A stretch of 54,704 nt of DNA from Candidatus Tyrphobacter aquilonaris (GTDB taxonomy: Bacteria > Vulcanimicrobiota > Vulcanimicrobiia > Vulcanimicrobiales > Vulcanimicrobiaceae): NCBI GenBank assembly GCA_003133745.1, contig PKZD01000034.1:1886-56589 (forward strand), given 5' to 3'. Positions within the stretch are counted from its first letter, which is position 1. The number at the start of each line of letters is the position of its first letter. This document shows, one piece after another, positions 27,795 to 36,233 of this stretch. A program made the translations under genes and the position numbers. Below the pieces are notes generated by a model that ran no database searches, was not told where the DNA came from, and saw only the letters and a program-made list of their open reading frames with translations.

Positions 27795-29104
27795 AGCATC
27801 CTTTGAATGGCCGCAGAGATATCGGGTGCGTTCGCGGGCGAGACGATGCCGGCGTAACCGAGTTTGCGCGCCTCGGCTTCGCGCCGCGCCGCCGCGCTCA
27901 CGGGGCGCAACTCGCCCGAGAGCCCGACTTCGCCGAAGGCGACCACGTCGTTGGGAAGCGCGACGTTGCGAAATGCGGAGGCGATCGCGAGCGCGATCCC
28001 GAGGTCAGCGGCGGGCTCGACGACGCGCAACCCGCCGGCAACCGAGACATAGACGTCGTGCGAGCCGAGCTGCATGCCCGCGCGGCGTTCGAGCACGGCG
28101 AGAATCATCGCGAGCCGCTGCTGGTCGACGTTGTTCGCGAGACGCCGCGGCGTTCCGTAACTCGTCTCGCCGACGAGGGCCTGCACCTCGATCAGCACCG
28201 GACGCGAGCCGAGGATGGAAGCGACGATGCACGAGCCGCTCGGACGCTGCGCGCGCTGTGCGACGAACAACTCCGACGGGTTGGCGACCTCGCGCAGACC
28301 GGTGTCGTGCATCGCGAAGACGCAGATCTCGTCGATCGATCCGAAGCGATTCTTGTACGCGCGCAGAATCCGGTACTCGCCGTTCGCGTCACCTTCGAAA
28401 TAGAGGACGGTGTCGACGAGGTGTTCGAGCAGGCGCGGTCCCGCGATTGCGCCGTCTTTCGTCACATGGCCGACGATGAGCGTCGCGCACCCCGTTCGCT
28501 TGGAGAACTCCATGAGCGCTTGCGTGGCATCGCGAACCTGCGTGATGCTCCCGGCGTAGGATTCGGATTCCGGAAGCCAAACCGTTTGGATCGAATCGAC
28601 GATCAATGCGAGCGGTGCGATGCGTTCGAGTTGATCGAGCGTCGCACGCAGGTTCGTCTCCGCGAGCACGAGGATGGGGGCGTCGACGTGCAGGCGTCCC
28701 GCGCGCAGTTTGATCTGCGCCGCCGATTCCTCGCCGCAGAGATAGACGACCGGCCCGCGCCCGGCGATCTGTGCCGCGACCTGAAGGGCGAGCGTCGATT
28801 TCCCGGCACCCGGCGCGCCGCCGAGCAGGATGAGGCTTCCCGGGACGATGCCGCCGCCGAGCACGGCGTCGAACTCCGGCATGCCGGTGCGAATGCGAGC
28901 GACGCGCGTGACGTCGATCTCGTGCAGCGGCGTCGGAGCGTCGCCGTTCCGTGAAACGCTGCGCGATTTTCCGCGCGCGGGCGCGACGGTGAAGGGACGC
29001 TCGTCGAAAGAGTTCCACGCCTCGCACTGCGGACAGCGGCCGAGCCATCGCGGCGATTCGAAACCACATGCCGAGCAGGAGTAGACCGATCGCGCTTTCG
29101 CCAT
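27791..29104 (-). CDS. radA: DNA repair protein RadA/Sms
   Basis: RadA is a RecA-like ATPase that drives branch migration during recombination repair. The 437-residue protein begins with a C4 zinc finger (C10, C13, C24, C27). Walker A GGAPGAGKST follows near residue 93, then the RadA-specific KNRFGS motif (in YKNRFGSIDE) and a C-terminal Lon-like domain with DVYVSVAGGLRV and GEVGLSGELRPV. I start at the ATG at 29104. The frame continues upstream to 29197 through a repeat element, but those residues are not RadA-like. It is the first gene of a minus-strand operon with ftcD, the M16 protease and the aldehyde dehydrogenase. Confidence 0.95.
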   Translation of the reverse strand: MAKARSVYSCSACGFESPRWLGRCPQCEAWNSFDERPFTVAPARGKSRSVSRNGDAPTPLHEIDVTRVARIRTGMPEFDAVLGGGIVPGSLILLGGAPGAGKSTLALQVAAQIAGRGPVVYLCGEESAAQIKLRAGRLHVDAPILVLAETNLRATLDQLERIAPLALIVDSIQTVWLPESESYAGSITQVRDATQALMEFSKRTGCATLIVGHVTKDGAIAGPRLLEHLVDTVLYFEGDANGEYRILRAYKNRFGSIDEICVFAMHDTGLREVANPSELFVAQRAQRPSGSCIVASILGSRPVLIEVQALVGETSYGTPRRLANNVDQQRLAMILAVLERRAGMQLGSHDVYVSVAGGLRVVEPAADLGIALAIASAFRNVALPNDVVAFGEVGLSGELRPVSAAARREAEARKLGYAGIVSPANAPDISAAIQRML

Positions 29105-29135
29105 CCGATGGCGCGCATTCGCGCGACATGCGTTT

Positions 29136-29178
29136 TTGTCATCCTCTATGCTGCGCCGAAGGCGCGAAGTCGAAGGAC
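29136..29178. repeat. longer variant of the dispersed repeat
   Basis: This 43-base element begins with TTGTCATCCT and ends with AGTCGAAGGAC, the same ends as the copies at 17326 and 22595. Its centre differs (CTATGCTGCGCCGAAGGCGCG), with a GCGCC/GGCGC inverted repeat. It sits in the divergent gap between radA and cmk, a typical intergenic position. Confidence 0.6.
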
Positions 29179-29195
29179 CGCCAAAGGCCTGACGC

Positions 29196-29885
29196 ATGAG
29201 AGCGCTTCACGTCGCGATCGACGGGCCCGCCGCAAGCGGGAAGACGACGGTCGCGCGAGGTCTCGCGGCTCGTCTGCACCTGCTCTATCTGGACACCGGC
29301 GCGATGTATCGCGCCCTCACGTTTCTCGCGCTGCAGACGCGCACGGAGGCCGACAACGCTGCCGCCCTTCGGCATCTGTGCGAGGCCGGGCTCATCCGCG
29401 TCGAGCTCGACGCCGCCGCGCCGCTCGGTTTTCGTGTCTTCGCGGGTGACGCCGAGCTCGGTGAGGCGGCGCTGCAGTCGAACGAAGTCACCGCGATCGT
29501 TTCGACGGTTGCGGCGCATCCGGCCGTGCGGGAGGCGATGGTTGCCGCCCAGCGTGCGATCGCCGCGCGGGGAAGCGTCGTGATGGCGGGGCGTGACATC
29601 GGAACCGTCGTGCTGCCCGACGCGCCGGTGAAGATCTTCCTCACCGCCTCCGTCGATGCGCGCGTCGAGCGCCGCCGCGCGCAGCTTGCGCGTGCCGGCG
29701 TGGACTCGTCGACGCATCTGCTGAAAGAGGAGATCGAGGAACGCGATCGCCTCGACGCGGGACGTGCGGTTGCACCGCTCCTTGCCGCACCCGACGCGCG
29801 CACGATCGACTCGAGCGAGATGTCGGCCGATCAAGTCGTGGAGACGATCGCCGCAATCGTCGAAGGCGTCCGCGCAGAGGCGTAA
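29196..29885 (+). CDS. cmk: cytidylate kinase
   Basis: Cmk phosphorylates CMP and dCMP with ATP. The 229-residue product has a P-loop AIDGPAASGKTT near residue 8, followed by YLDTGAMYRALT. MAGRDIGTVVLPDAPVKIFLTAS and RRRAQL motifs come later, as in bacterial Cmk. The start is ATG 29196, the first gene of a plus-strand operon. The stop TAA overlaps the plsC start. The order cmk, plsC, ispH is a known association in bacteria. Confidence 0.95.
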   Translation: MRALHVAIDGPAASGKTTVARGLAARLHLLYLDTGAMYRALTFLALQTRTEADNAAALRHLCEAGLIRVELDAAAPLGFRVFAGDAELGEAALQSNEVTAIVSTVAAHPAVREAMVAAQRAIAARGSVVMAGRDIGTVVLPDAPVKIFLTASVDARVERRRAQLARAGVDSSTHLLKEEIEERDRLDAGRAVAPLLAAPDARTIDSSEMSADQVVETIAAIVEGVRAEA

Positions 29886-30478
29886 TGCCTTACGCAATTG
29901 CGAAGTTTCTCATCCATGCGGTCGCGCGCGTTCTTTGGCGCGTGCGCGTCTACGGAGCGGAAAACGTTCCGCTCGAAGGGCCCTTGATCGTCGCCTGCAA
30001 CCACATCTCGCTCCTCGATCCACCGATCCTCGGAGCGTTTTGTCCGCGCATGCTCCACTACATGGCCAAACAAGAGCTTTTCGAAATCTTTGGGTTCGGC
30101 GCGCTCATTCGTTCCTTTGGAGCCTATCCGGTTGATCGCAAGCGCAATGCCGCGGGCGCGATCAAGCGGTCGGTCGAGGTGCTGCGCTCCGGGGGCGCCA
30201 TCGGCATCTTCCCGGAGGGTGGCCGGAACCTGACCGGGGACGTCGAGGCGCGGCAAGGGGCCGCGCTCCTAGCCTCGCTGGCGAAGGCGCCGGTCGTGCC
30301 CGCCGCGATCGTGGGGAGCGCGCGGGCCACCCGGCTAGGTGCGATGAAAGTCGCATTCGGCCCGCCGATGAGCCTGGATCCCGCCCGGAAAGCAACTCGC
30401 GACGATTTAGCGAAGTTCACCGATGCGATCATGAGGGAAATACGGACGCTGGCGGAGAGCATCGATGGAAATCCGTAA
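29885..30478 (+). CDS. plsC: 1-acyl-sn-glycerol-3-phosphate acyltransferase
   Basis: PlsC acylates lysophosphatidic acid to phosphatidic acid at the membrane. The 197-residue protein has the NHxxxxD catalytic motif as NHISLLD, the FPEGGR substrate-binding motif, and a PVVPAAIVGS segment. A hydrophobic N-terminus (IAKFLIHAVARVLW) likely anchors it. The ATG at 29885 overlaps the cmk stop by one base. The ispH start lies 14 bases before its own end. Confidence 0.92.
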   Translation: MPYAIAKFLIHAVARVLWRVRVYGAENVPLEGPLIVACNHISLLDPPILGAFCPRMLHYMAKQELFEIFGFGALIRSFGAYPVDRKRNAAGAIKRSVEVLRSGGAIGIFPEGGRNLTGDVEARQGAALLASLAKAPVVPAAIVGSARATRLGAMKVAFGPPMSLDPARKATRDDLAKFTDAIMREIRTLAESIDGNP

Positions 30479-31310
30479 GGCGAAGGTCCAAGGCTTCTGC
30501 TTCGGCGTTGCAATCACGCTGAAAAAAGCGGAGGAGGCAATCGCGGCGCGCGACGACGTGACGACGCTCGGCCACGTCGTGCACAACCCGCAGATGGTCG
30601 AATCGCTCGCGCAGCGCGGTTTGAAGGACGCCGCCTCCGTCGACGAGGTGCAGGCCGGCGCGCTCTTCGTGCGCGCCCACGGCCTCCCGGTCGAAGTGCT
30701 GCAGAAGGCGGAGGAGAAGGGCCTCGAGATCCTCGATGCGACCTGTCCGATGGTGACGAAGATTCACGTGCAAGCCGAGCGCCTCAAAGGCGACGGCTAC
30801 AAGATCGTCGTGATCGGCGATCCTAAGCACCCGGAGGTCAAAGGAACGCTGAGCCACGTGCCGGGCGCGTGGTGCATCGAGACCGTCGAAGACGTCGCGT
30901 CGCTGCCGAAATCGAGCAAGGTCGGCGTCGTCGTGCAATCGACGTACTCGCGCGAGCGTTTTAGCGCGATCGTTCGCGCGCTCTCCGAGAAGTATTATGA
31001 AGTTCGCGCCGTCAACACGATCTGCACCGACACGAACAACCGGCAGAGCGAGGCGTTGCGCCTTGCAGACGAGGTCGAGGTGATGGTGGTCGTCGGCGGC
31101 AAGACTTCGGCGAATACGAAGCATCTGGCGGAGCTTTCAGAAGTGCACGGCGCGCGCGCGCACCACATCGAGGGTCCCGACGAAGTGCGCCCGGAGTGGT
31201 TCGAGGGCGTACGCGTCGCGGGGCTGATGTCGGGCGCTTCGACGCCCGGATGGCTCGTCGACCAGGTCGAGGCGCGCATGTTCGAACTCGCGCCCAAGTC
31301 CGCGGCGTAG
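30465..31310 (+). CDS. ispH: 4-hydroxy-3-methylbut-2-enyl diphosphate reductase
   Basis: IspH (LytB) makes IPP and DMAPP in the last step of the MEP isoprenoid pathway, using a 4Fe-4S cluster. The 281-residue protein keeps the three cluster cysteines at C12 (GFCFGV), C94 (DATCPMV) and C187 (NTICTDTNNRQ). GHVVHNPQMVE and SGASTPGWLVDQV are also conserved. The start at 30465 overlaps plsC by 14 bases. The start codon is ATG with the upstream sequence lying inside plsC. Confidence 0.95.
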   Translation: MEIRKAKVQGFCFGVAITLKKAEEAIAARDDVTTLGHVVHNPQMVESLAQRGLKDAASVDEVQAGALFVRAHGLPVEVLQKAEEKGLEILDATCPMVTKIHVQAERLKGDGYKIVVIGDPKHPEVKGTLSHVPGAWCIETVEDVASLPKSSKVGVVVQSTYSRERFSAIVRALSEKYYEVRAVNTICTDTNNRQSEALRLADEVEVMVVVGGKTSANTKHLAELSEVHGARAHHIEGPDEVRPEWFEGVRVAGLMSGASTPGWLVDQVEARMFELAPKSAA

Positions 31311-31326
31311 TTCTCCCGCTAACCGC

Positions 31327-34300
31327 GTGAAGGCCACGGCGAACCCCGGAACGCCGGCTCGCGAGGCAGCGCTTTCGTGGGCGTTCCCCGCGCTGCTCGT
31401 CGTCGGCCTCTTGATCCGCCTCGCGTACCTCCACGCGCAAGGCTTCCGCAACGACATCGCGAGCTTCGAAGCGTGGGCGCTCACGCTCGTCGCGCACGGT
31501 CCGAGCCACTTCTACGGGGCGACGAGCTTCCTCGACTACCCGCCCGGATATTTCTACATCCTCGGAATCGTCGGCTGGGTCTGGTCGGGATTCTTCAGCG
31601 CGCACGATCCGGGTTACAATATCCTCGGCGCGCTCGTAAAGGTGCCGGGAATCATCTTCGATCTCGGCGTCGGCACGCTGCTCTACGTGCTCGTCCGGCG
31701 TTTTGCTTCGCCATGGTGGGCGTTCGGCGCCGCCGCGCTCTACTTGCTCAATCCGGCGGTGATCTTTGTCTCCGCACTCTGGGGACAGGTCGACTCGGTC
31801 GCGGCGTTCTTCGCGCTCCTCGCAATCTACGCGCTGCTGCGCAGCGACGATTTCGAGCCGCCGCGTGCGACGATCTGGATCGCGGGCGCGTGGGTCGCGC
31901 TCGCCTATTCGCTGCTCGTGAAGCCGCAGGCAGCGGTCTTGATCCCGTTGATGATCGCCTTCGCCTTCACCGATCGACAGCGTCTTGCGTTGCGCGTTCG
32001 CGCGACGGCCTATGGCATCATCGCCGGCATCCTCGTCACGATCCTGCTCGTCGAACCGTTCCATCCGTCGAATCCGATCGCAGCGATTGCGTGGCTGCTC
32101 GAACGGCTGAGCTTCGGCACGAACGTCTACCCGTACAACACGGTGAACGCGTTCAACCTTTGGGCGCTTTCGATCCACGGCGGCGCGAAGTTTTGGCAGC
32201 CCGACAATGCGCGCACGTTCTTCGTCCAGCAAGCGACGTGGGGAATCGTGCTCGTCGTCGTCGCGGTCGCGCTGATCGTCTGGCGTTACGTCCAGGCGAA
32301 GACGCCGCGGGCGCTTCTCGAGGCTAGCGCGCTCGCGCTGCTTGCGTTCTTCACGCTCGCAACGCGCATGCACGAGCGGTACGTTTACGACGGCATGCTC
32401 TTCGTGATCGCGTGCCTACCGCTCGCGCGGCGCTATCTCGGGTGCGCGCTCGCGCTCACGGTCGTATTCTGGTCCAACCTCGTCTATTCGTGGCAGTACA
32501 TTGCGATCATGACCTCTGCTCCGCAGGGGGGCGTCGACGCATCGAACCTCTGGGGTCCGTGGACGACACCGCTCGTGCTCACGAACGTCGTCGTGTTCTT
32601 CTACCTCGGCTACGTGTACTTGGGATCGAGCGACGAAACGGCGGGCGCTTCGGCCGCAGCGGCTCCCGCGGAAGAGGCGCGCGCGCGAAGCTGGTACGAT
32701 CCCCGCGAGGGCTTGGCGACATTGCGCAAGCCGCTCGACTACGTCGTGATGGGCGCTCTCGGCCTTGGGAGCTTTCTGCTGTCGTTAGCGATTCCCACAT
32801 GGTATTGGTATCCGAAGGACAAGATCTTCGACGAAGTCTACTTCGCGCGCGCCGCTGAAGAGTACTTGCGGAACATGCGGATCTACGAGAACACACATCC
32901 GCCGCTCACGAAGCTCCTCATCACGGTCTCGACGTTGCTGTTCGGCGGCCTTCACGGCGGCGATAACTCGCACGGCTGGCGATTCCTCGACGTGGTATTC
33001 GGCGCGCTCGTCGTGATGCTGCTCTTCGCCTTTGCGAAGCGCGTGACGGGTTCGACAGTTTGGGCCGCGCTGGCAGCGGCGTTCCTCGCGTTCGACGGCA
33101 TGCATTACGTGCAATCGCGGATCGCGACGCCCGAAGGCTTCGTCGTCTTCTTTGCGCTCGCCGCCGCCTACGCGTTCTACCGTTTCTGGATCGCCTCGCA
33201 ATCCGAGGAGCGTCCGCACGTTGTCGTGCCCCCGGCGATGCACGTCGCGGGTGCCCTCGCTGCGATCGCGGCGGGCGTTCTCGCGATGCTGCTTGTTGAC
33301 GTCGCGCAGCACGCGATCTTCAAATGGCCGTGGTTTACGCCCTGGATGACCTCGGGCTCCACGTCGGGACCCGGCGCGCTGATCATCGGGTTGTTCTATT
33401 TCGCCTGTGGTTTTTATCTGATCGTCCGGAACGTCGCCTTCCCGAGCCTGTTCGGCGACGGTACGCGCGAGCTCACGTTTGCCGATGGTTCCTATGGGCT
33501 CGAAGGAGCGGACGGCACCGAGATGCACACCGTCGACGGGGGCGTGGTCGCAAAGGGCAAACCGCGTCGCGGCGAGCTCACGCAGAGCAGAGGCGGCGGG
33601 CTCGCTCTATCCCAGGACGAGTTGGAGATTACCTATCGCGCCGACAGCGTGGAGTACGCAACGCCCGTCGGCACCGCGAGCTACGCGAATGCGCGGACGA
33701 CGAGCGGCGCGGCGGTCGAAGTCGGGCGGAGCGCAAAACTCTGGCTGCTGCTCTTCACTTTAGCGCTCGGCGTGCTCGTGAGCTCGAAGTGGTACGGCGT
33801 CATGGGCTTCGGGGTGAGCTTCGTCATTCTGATCGGAATCTTCTTGCAGCGCTACTTCTTTGCAAAGCGTCCGGCTCTCTGGGGAAATCCCAACGGTTTC
33901 TGGCTCGACGGTGCGCTCGTGACGATCGTCTTCGTCGCGATGACCGTCTACGGCTTGGTCTGGGTTCCGGACCTCGTGCGTCAGGCCCCCGATCCCAACG
34001 AAGTGCACAACATCAACGACGTCGTGATGCGGCAATACAGCATGTACGATTACCACGCTCACCTGACGGCCACGCATCCCTACGCATCGAAGTGGTTCGA
34101 ATGGCCGTTCGATTACGTTCCGGTCGCGTACTACTACGAAGATCATCGGGATCAGGACCGCACGCAGAGCAATCCCGACAAGCAGTGCTGCATCTACGAA
34201 GTCACCTCGATGCCGAACCCGCTCAACATGTGGTTCGGCCTCTTCTGCGTGCCCTTCATCGGTTTTCTCGCCTGGCGCGAGCGCAACAAGGGCTATGCGC

Positions 34301-34632
34301 TGCTCATCGTCACGTATCTGCTGCAATGGTTGCCGTGGATGAGATCACCTCGTCTCGCGTGGGAGTATCATTTCTACGTAAACATTCCGTTGATCTGTCT
34401 CTGCAACGCCATCGTCTTGCAACGGATCTGGCAGTGGTCGCGCGCCGCCGGCTTGAGCCCCGACGAGAGCAGGAACCGTCGCCTGATCGGCACGACGGCA
34501 GTCTGCGGCATCTCGGGGATCATCGTGGCGTCGTTCGTATTCTTCTTCCCGGTGCTCTCGGCGTGGCCGCTCACCTACGATGCGTGGCACGCCCGGATGT
34601 GGCTGCCGACCTGGATTATCGGGCCGGGCTGA
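31327..34632 (+). CDS. tandem GT-C glycosyltransferase, C-terminal half protein-O-mannosyltransferase-like
   Basis: This 1101-residue polytopic membrane protein appears to join two GT-C enzymes. Residues 1 to about 440 look like a polyprenyl-phosphate-dependent mannosyltransferase-type half, with an acidic first loop (FRNDIASFEAW, residues 40-50) and DYPPGYFYI near residue 70. Residues about 470-1101 match the PMT/GT39 family. The first-loop DE is in KIFDEVYFARAA (about residue 502), HPPLTKL is near residue 525, and FDGMHYVQSRIATPEGF follows. A soluble beta-rich insert of about 100 residues (about 705-800) lies between membrane segments. The start is GTG 31327, 16 bases after ispH. Its end overlaps the convergent gene by 17 bases. 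Likely role: mannosyl transfer on the outer face of the inner membrane. Confidence 0.8.
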   Translation: MKATANPGTPAREAALSWAFPALLVVGLLIRLAYLHAQGFRNDIASFEAWALTLVAHGPSHFYGATSFLDYPPGYFYILGIVGWVWSGFFSAHDPGYNILGALVKVPGIIFDLGVGTLLYVLVRRFASPWWAFGAAALYLLNPAVIFVSALWGQVDSVAAFFALLAIYALLRSDDFEPPRATIWIAGAWVALAYSLLVKPQAAVLIPLMIAFAFTDRQRLALRVRATAYGIIAGILVTILLVEPFHPSNPIAAIAWLLERLSFGTNVYPYNTVNAFNLWALSIHGGAKFWQPDNARTFFVQQATWGIVLVVVAVALIVWRYVQAKTPRALLEASALALLAFFTLATRMHERYVYDGMLFVIACLPLARRYLGCALALTVVFWSNLVYSWQYIAIMTSAPQGGVDASNLWGPWTTPLVLTNVVVFFYLGYVYLGSSDETAGASAAAAPAEEARARSWYDPREGLATLRKPLDYVVMGALGLGSFLLSLAIPTWYWYPKDKIFDEVYFARAAEEYLRNMRIYENTHPPLTKLLITVSTLLFGGLHGGDNSHGWRFLDVVFGALVVMLLFAFAKRVTGSTVWAALAAAFLAFDGMHYVQSRIATPEGFVVFFALAAAYAFYRFWIASQSEERPHVVVPPAMHVAGALAAIAAGVLAMLLVDVAQHAIFKWPWFTPWMTSGSTSGPGALIIGLFYFACGFYLIVRNVAFPSLFGDGTRELTFADGSYGLEGADGTEMHTVDGGVVAKGKPRRGELTQSRGGGLALSQDELEITYRADSVEYATPVGTASYANARTTSGAAVEVGRSAKLWLLLFTLALGVLVSSKWYGVMGFGVSFVILIGIFLQRYFFAKRPALWGNPNGFWLDGALVTIVFVAMTVYGLVWVPDLVRQAPDPNEVHNINDVVMRQYSMYDYHAHLTATHPYASKWFEWPFDYVPVAYYYEDHRDQDRTQSNPDKQCCIYEVTSMPNPLNMWFGLFCVPFIGFLAWRERNKGYALLIVTYLLQWLPWMRSPRLAWEYHFYVNIPLICLCNAIVLQRIWQWSRAAGLSPDESRNRRLIGTTAVCGISGIIVASFVFFFPVLSAWPLTYDAWHARMWLPTWIIGPG

Positions 34633-36223
34633 GGCGCCAAGCCCAGACGTTCCAGAACGGGCCTGTCGGAGAGACGCTTTCGCCGCGTAAGCGGCTGCTG
34701 AATGCGTCGATCTCGCGCGTCTCGTAGATCAACTCGATCGGCAGTTGCTGCGCGAGGATTCGCTCGATCTGCACGTAGATTGCTTTGCGCCGCGCGGGAG
34801 CGTACGTTTGCAGCGCGGCGATCATGAGCGTGTCGACGCGGGGGTCGCAGAAGCGCGACTTGTTGTACCCGTTCGGTGGAACGTGCGAGCAGGCAAACTG
34901 ATCGATCACATCGGGGTCGTTGCCGTTCTCAAACGGGTAGAGCGCCATCTGGAACTTGCCGCCGTAGACCGGGCCATCTTCCTCCGCCGGCGCGACGAAC
35001 GTGTCGACGTCGAAGTCCTTCAGCTCGACGTCGACGCCGATCGCGAGCTCGTACTGGCGAAACGCGGTGGCAAATATCTCGTCGCCGGTGACCGCGGCTT
35101 GAAAGATCAAGAGTGGCCGCAACTCCACGCCGTTCTTGCGCCGGATCCCATCGGGTCCGAGCCGCCAGCCCGCCGCATCGAGCAGCCGTTTCGCGTGCTC
35201 GGGGTCGTAGCGCACGTCCGGATAGGCGCGCTCGTCATACGCCCATTGAAAGAGGCCGCGGCCGGCGTCGTGCGGCTGCTCGGCGCCGCGATACGATTTG
35301 TTCACGAGCGCCTGCATGTCGATGGCCTGCGCGAGCGCCCGCCGCACGCGCACGTCGCTCGTGATCGGATCCTGCGTGTTGAAGAGGAGCGCCCCGACCT
35401 CGTTGAGGGCCGTGAGCGTCGTGCGCACGCCCGGCACGCTTCGCAGCGTCGGGAAATTGTTCGTATCGAGATCGTCGAAGAATGCATCGGCTTCGCCCGT
35501 GCGGAGCTGGTTGATCGCGGTGTTGCCGTCTGCGACAAAGCGAATCGTCAGGTGCGCGATGCCCGGTCTTCCGCGGAAATAGAGTGGGTTCGCTTCCATC
35601 TCGACGCGGTCGCCGCGCAGCCAGCGCCGCACGACGAAGGGCCCCGACCCAAGCGGCTGCGCGTCGAAGGGGATGTCGTTGAAGTTCGAATATGCGGCGA
35701 GCACGTGCTTCGGCAAGATGGGAAAATCTTCGCCGGAGAGCACGAGCGAGACGAGCGGCGCGAACGGATAGCGCAGCTTGAGGACGAGCGTATACGGGTC
35801 CGGAGCGGTTGCGGAGATGATGCGGTCGTAGCCGTAGCGCGATTGCACGTTGTTGTCGCGATCGAGAATCGCGGCGATCGTGTAGACGCAGTCCGCGGCG
35901 GTCAGCGGTTTGCCGTCGGAGAAGCGAACGCCGCGGCGCAAGCGATAGAGGATCGTGCGTCCGTCCTTGCTGATGCCGCCGTTCGCGTAGGTCGGCACCG
36001 CGGTCGCGACGTCTCCGACGAGCTCTCCCTTGTCGTTCCAGGTCGTGAGGTAGGAGAAGAGCAGTTGCCCCCACTCCATCGTGCTCGTGCCGTTTTCGAG
36101 TTCGGGGTTGAGCGAGCGCGGCTCACGCTGCTGTACGATGACGAACTCGCCGGGCTGCGCCACGTAGCGGTGCGTGCATGCGGCGAGCGCCACGCAAATC
36201 AGTGCAAACGCAAGGCCTCTCAT
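34616..36223 (-). CDS. family-5 extracellular solute-binding lipoprotein (peptide/oligopeptide type)
   Basis: The 535-residue protein has a lipoprotein signal with lipobox LAAC at residues 13-16. An SBP_bac_5 domain follows: REPRSLNPELENGTS, LRRGVRFSDGKPLTAADCVYTI, and a C-terminal VRYDPEHAKRLLDAAGW segment. Such proteins capture peptides or nickel complexes for ABC importers. No permease or ATPase gene lies beside it, so it is an orphan here. It starts at ATG 36223, ten bases after the argB stop, and may share that transcript. It overlaps the end of the GT-C gene on the other strand. Confidence 0.88.
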   Translation of the reverse strand: MRGLAFALICVALAACTHRYVAQPGEFVIVQQREPRSLNPELENGTSTMEWGQLLFSYLTTWNDKGELVGDVATAVPTYANGGISKDGRTILYRLRRGVRFSDGKPLTAADCVYTIAAILDRDNNVQSRYGYDRIISATAPDPYTLVLKLRYPFAPLVSLVLSGEDFPILPKHVLAAYSNFNDIPFDAQPLGSGPFVVRRWLRGDRVEMEANPLYFRGRPGIAHLTIRFVADGNTAINQLRTGEADAFFDDLDTNNFPTLRSVPGVRTTLTALNEVGALLFNTQDPITSDVRVRRALAQAIDMQALVNKSYRGAEQPHDAGRGLFQWAYDERAYPDVRYDPEHAKRLLDAAGWRLGPDGIRRKNGVELRPLLIFQAAVTGDEIFATAFRQYELAIGVDVELKDFDVDTFVAPAEEDGPVYGGKFQMALYPFENGNDPDVIDQFACSHVPPNGYNKSRFCDPRVDTLMIAALQTYAPARRKAIYVQIERILAQQLPIELIYETREIDAFSSRLRGESVSPTGPFWNVWAWRLSPAR

Positions 36224-36233
36224 CTCGGCGCCT

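Noticed and set aside
29105-29197. N-terminal extension of RadA
   Set aside because: The extra residues come from the repeat element and its flank; the zinc finger that begins RadA starts at 29104.
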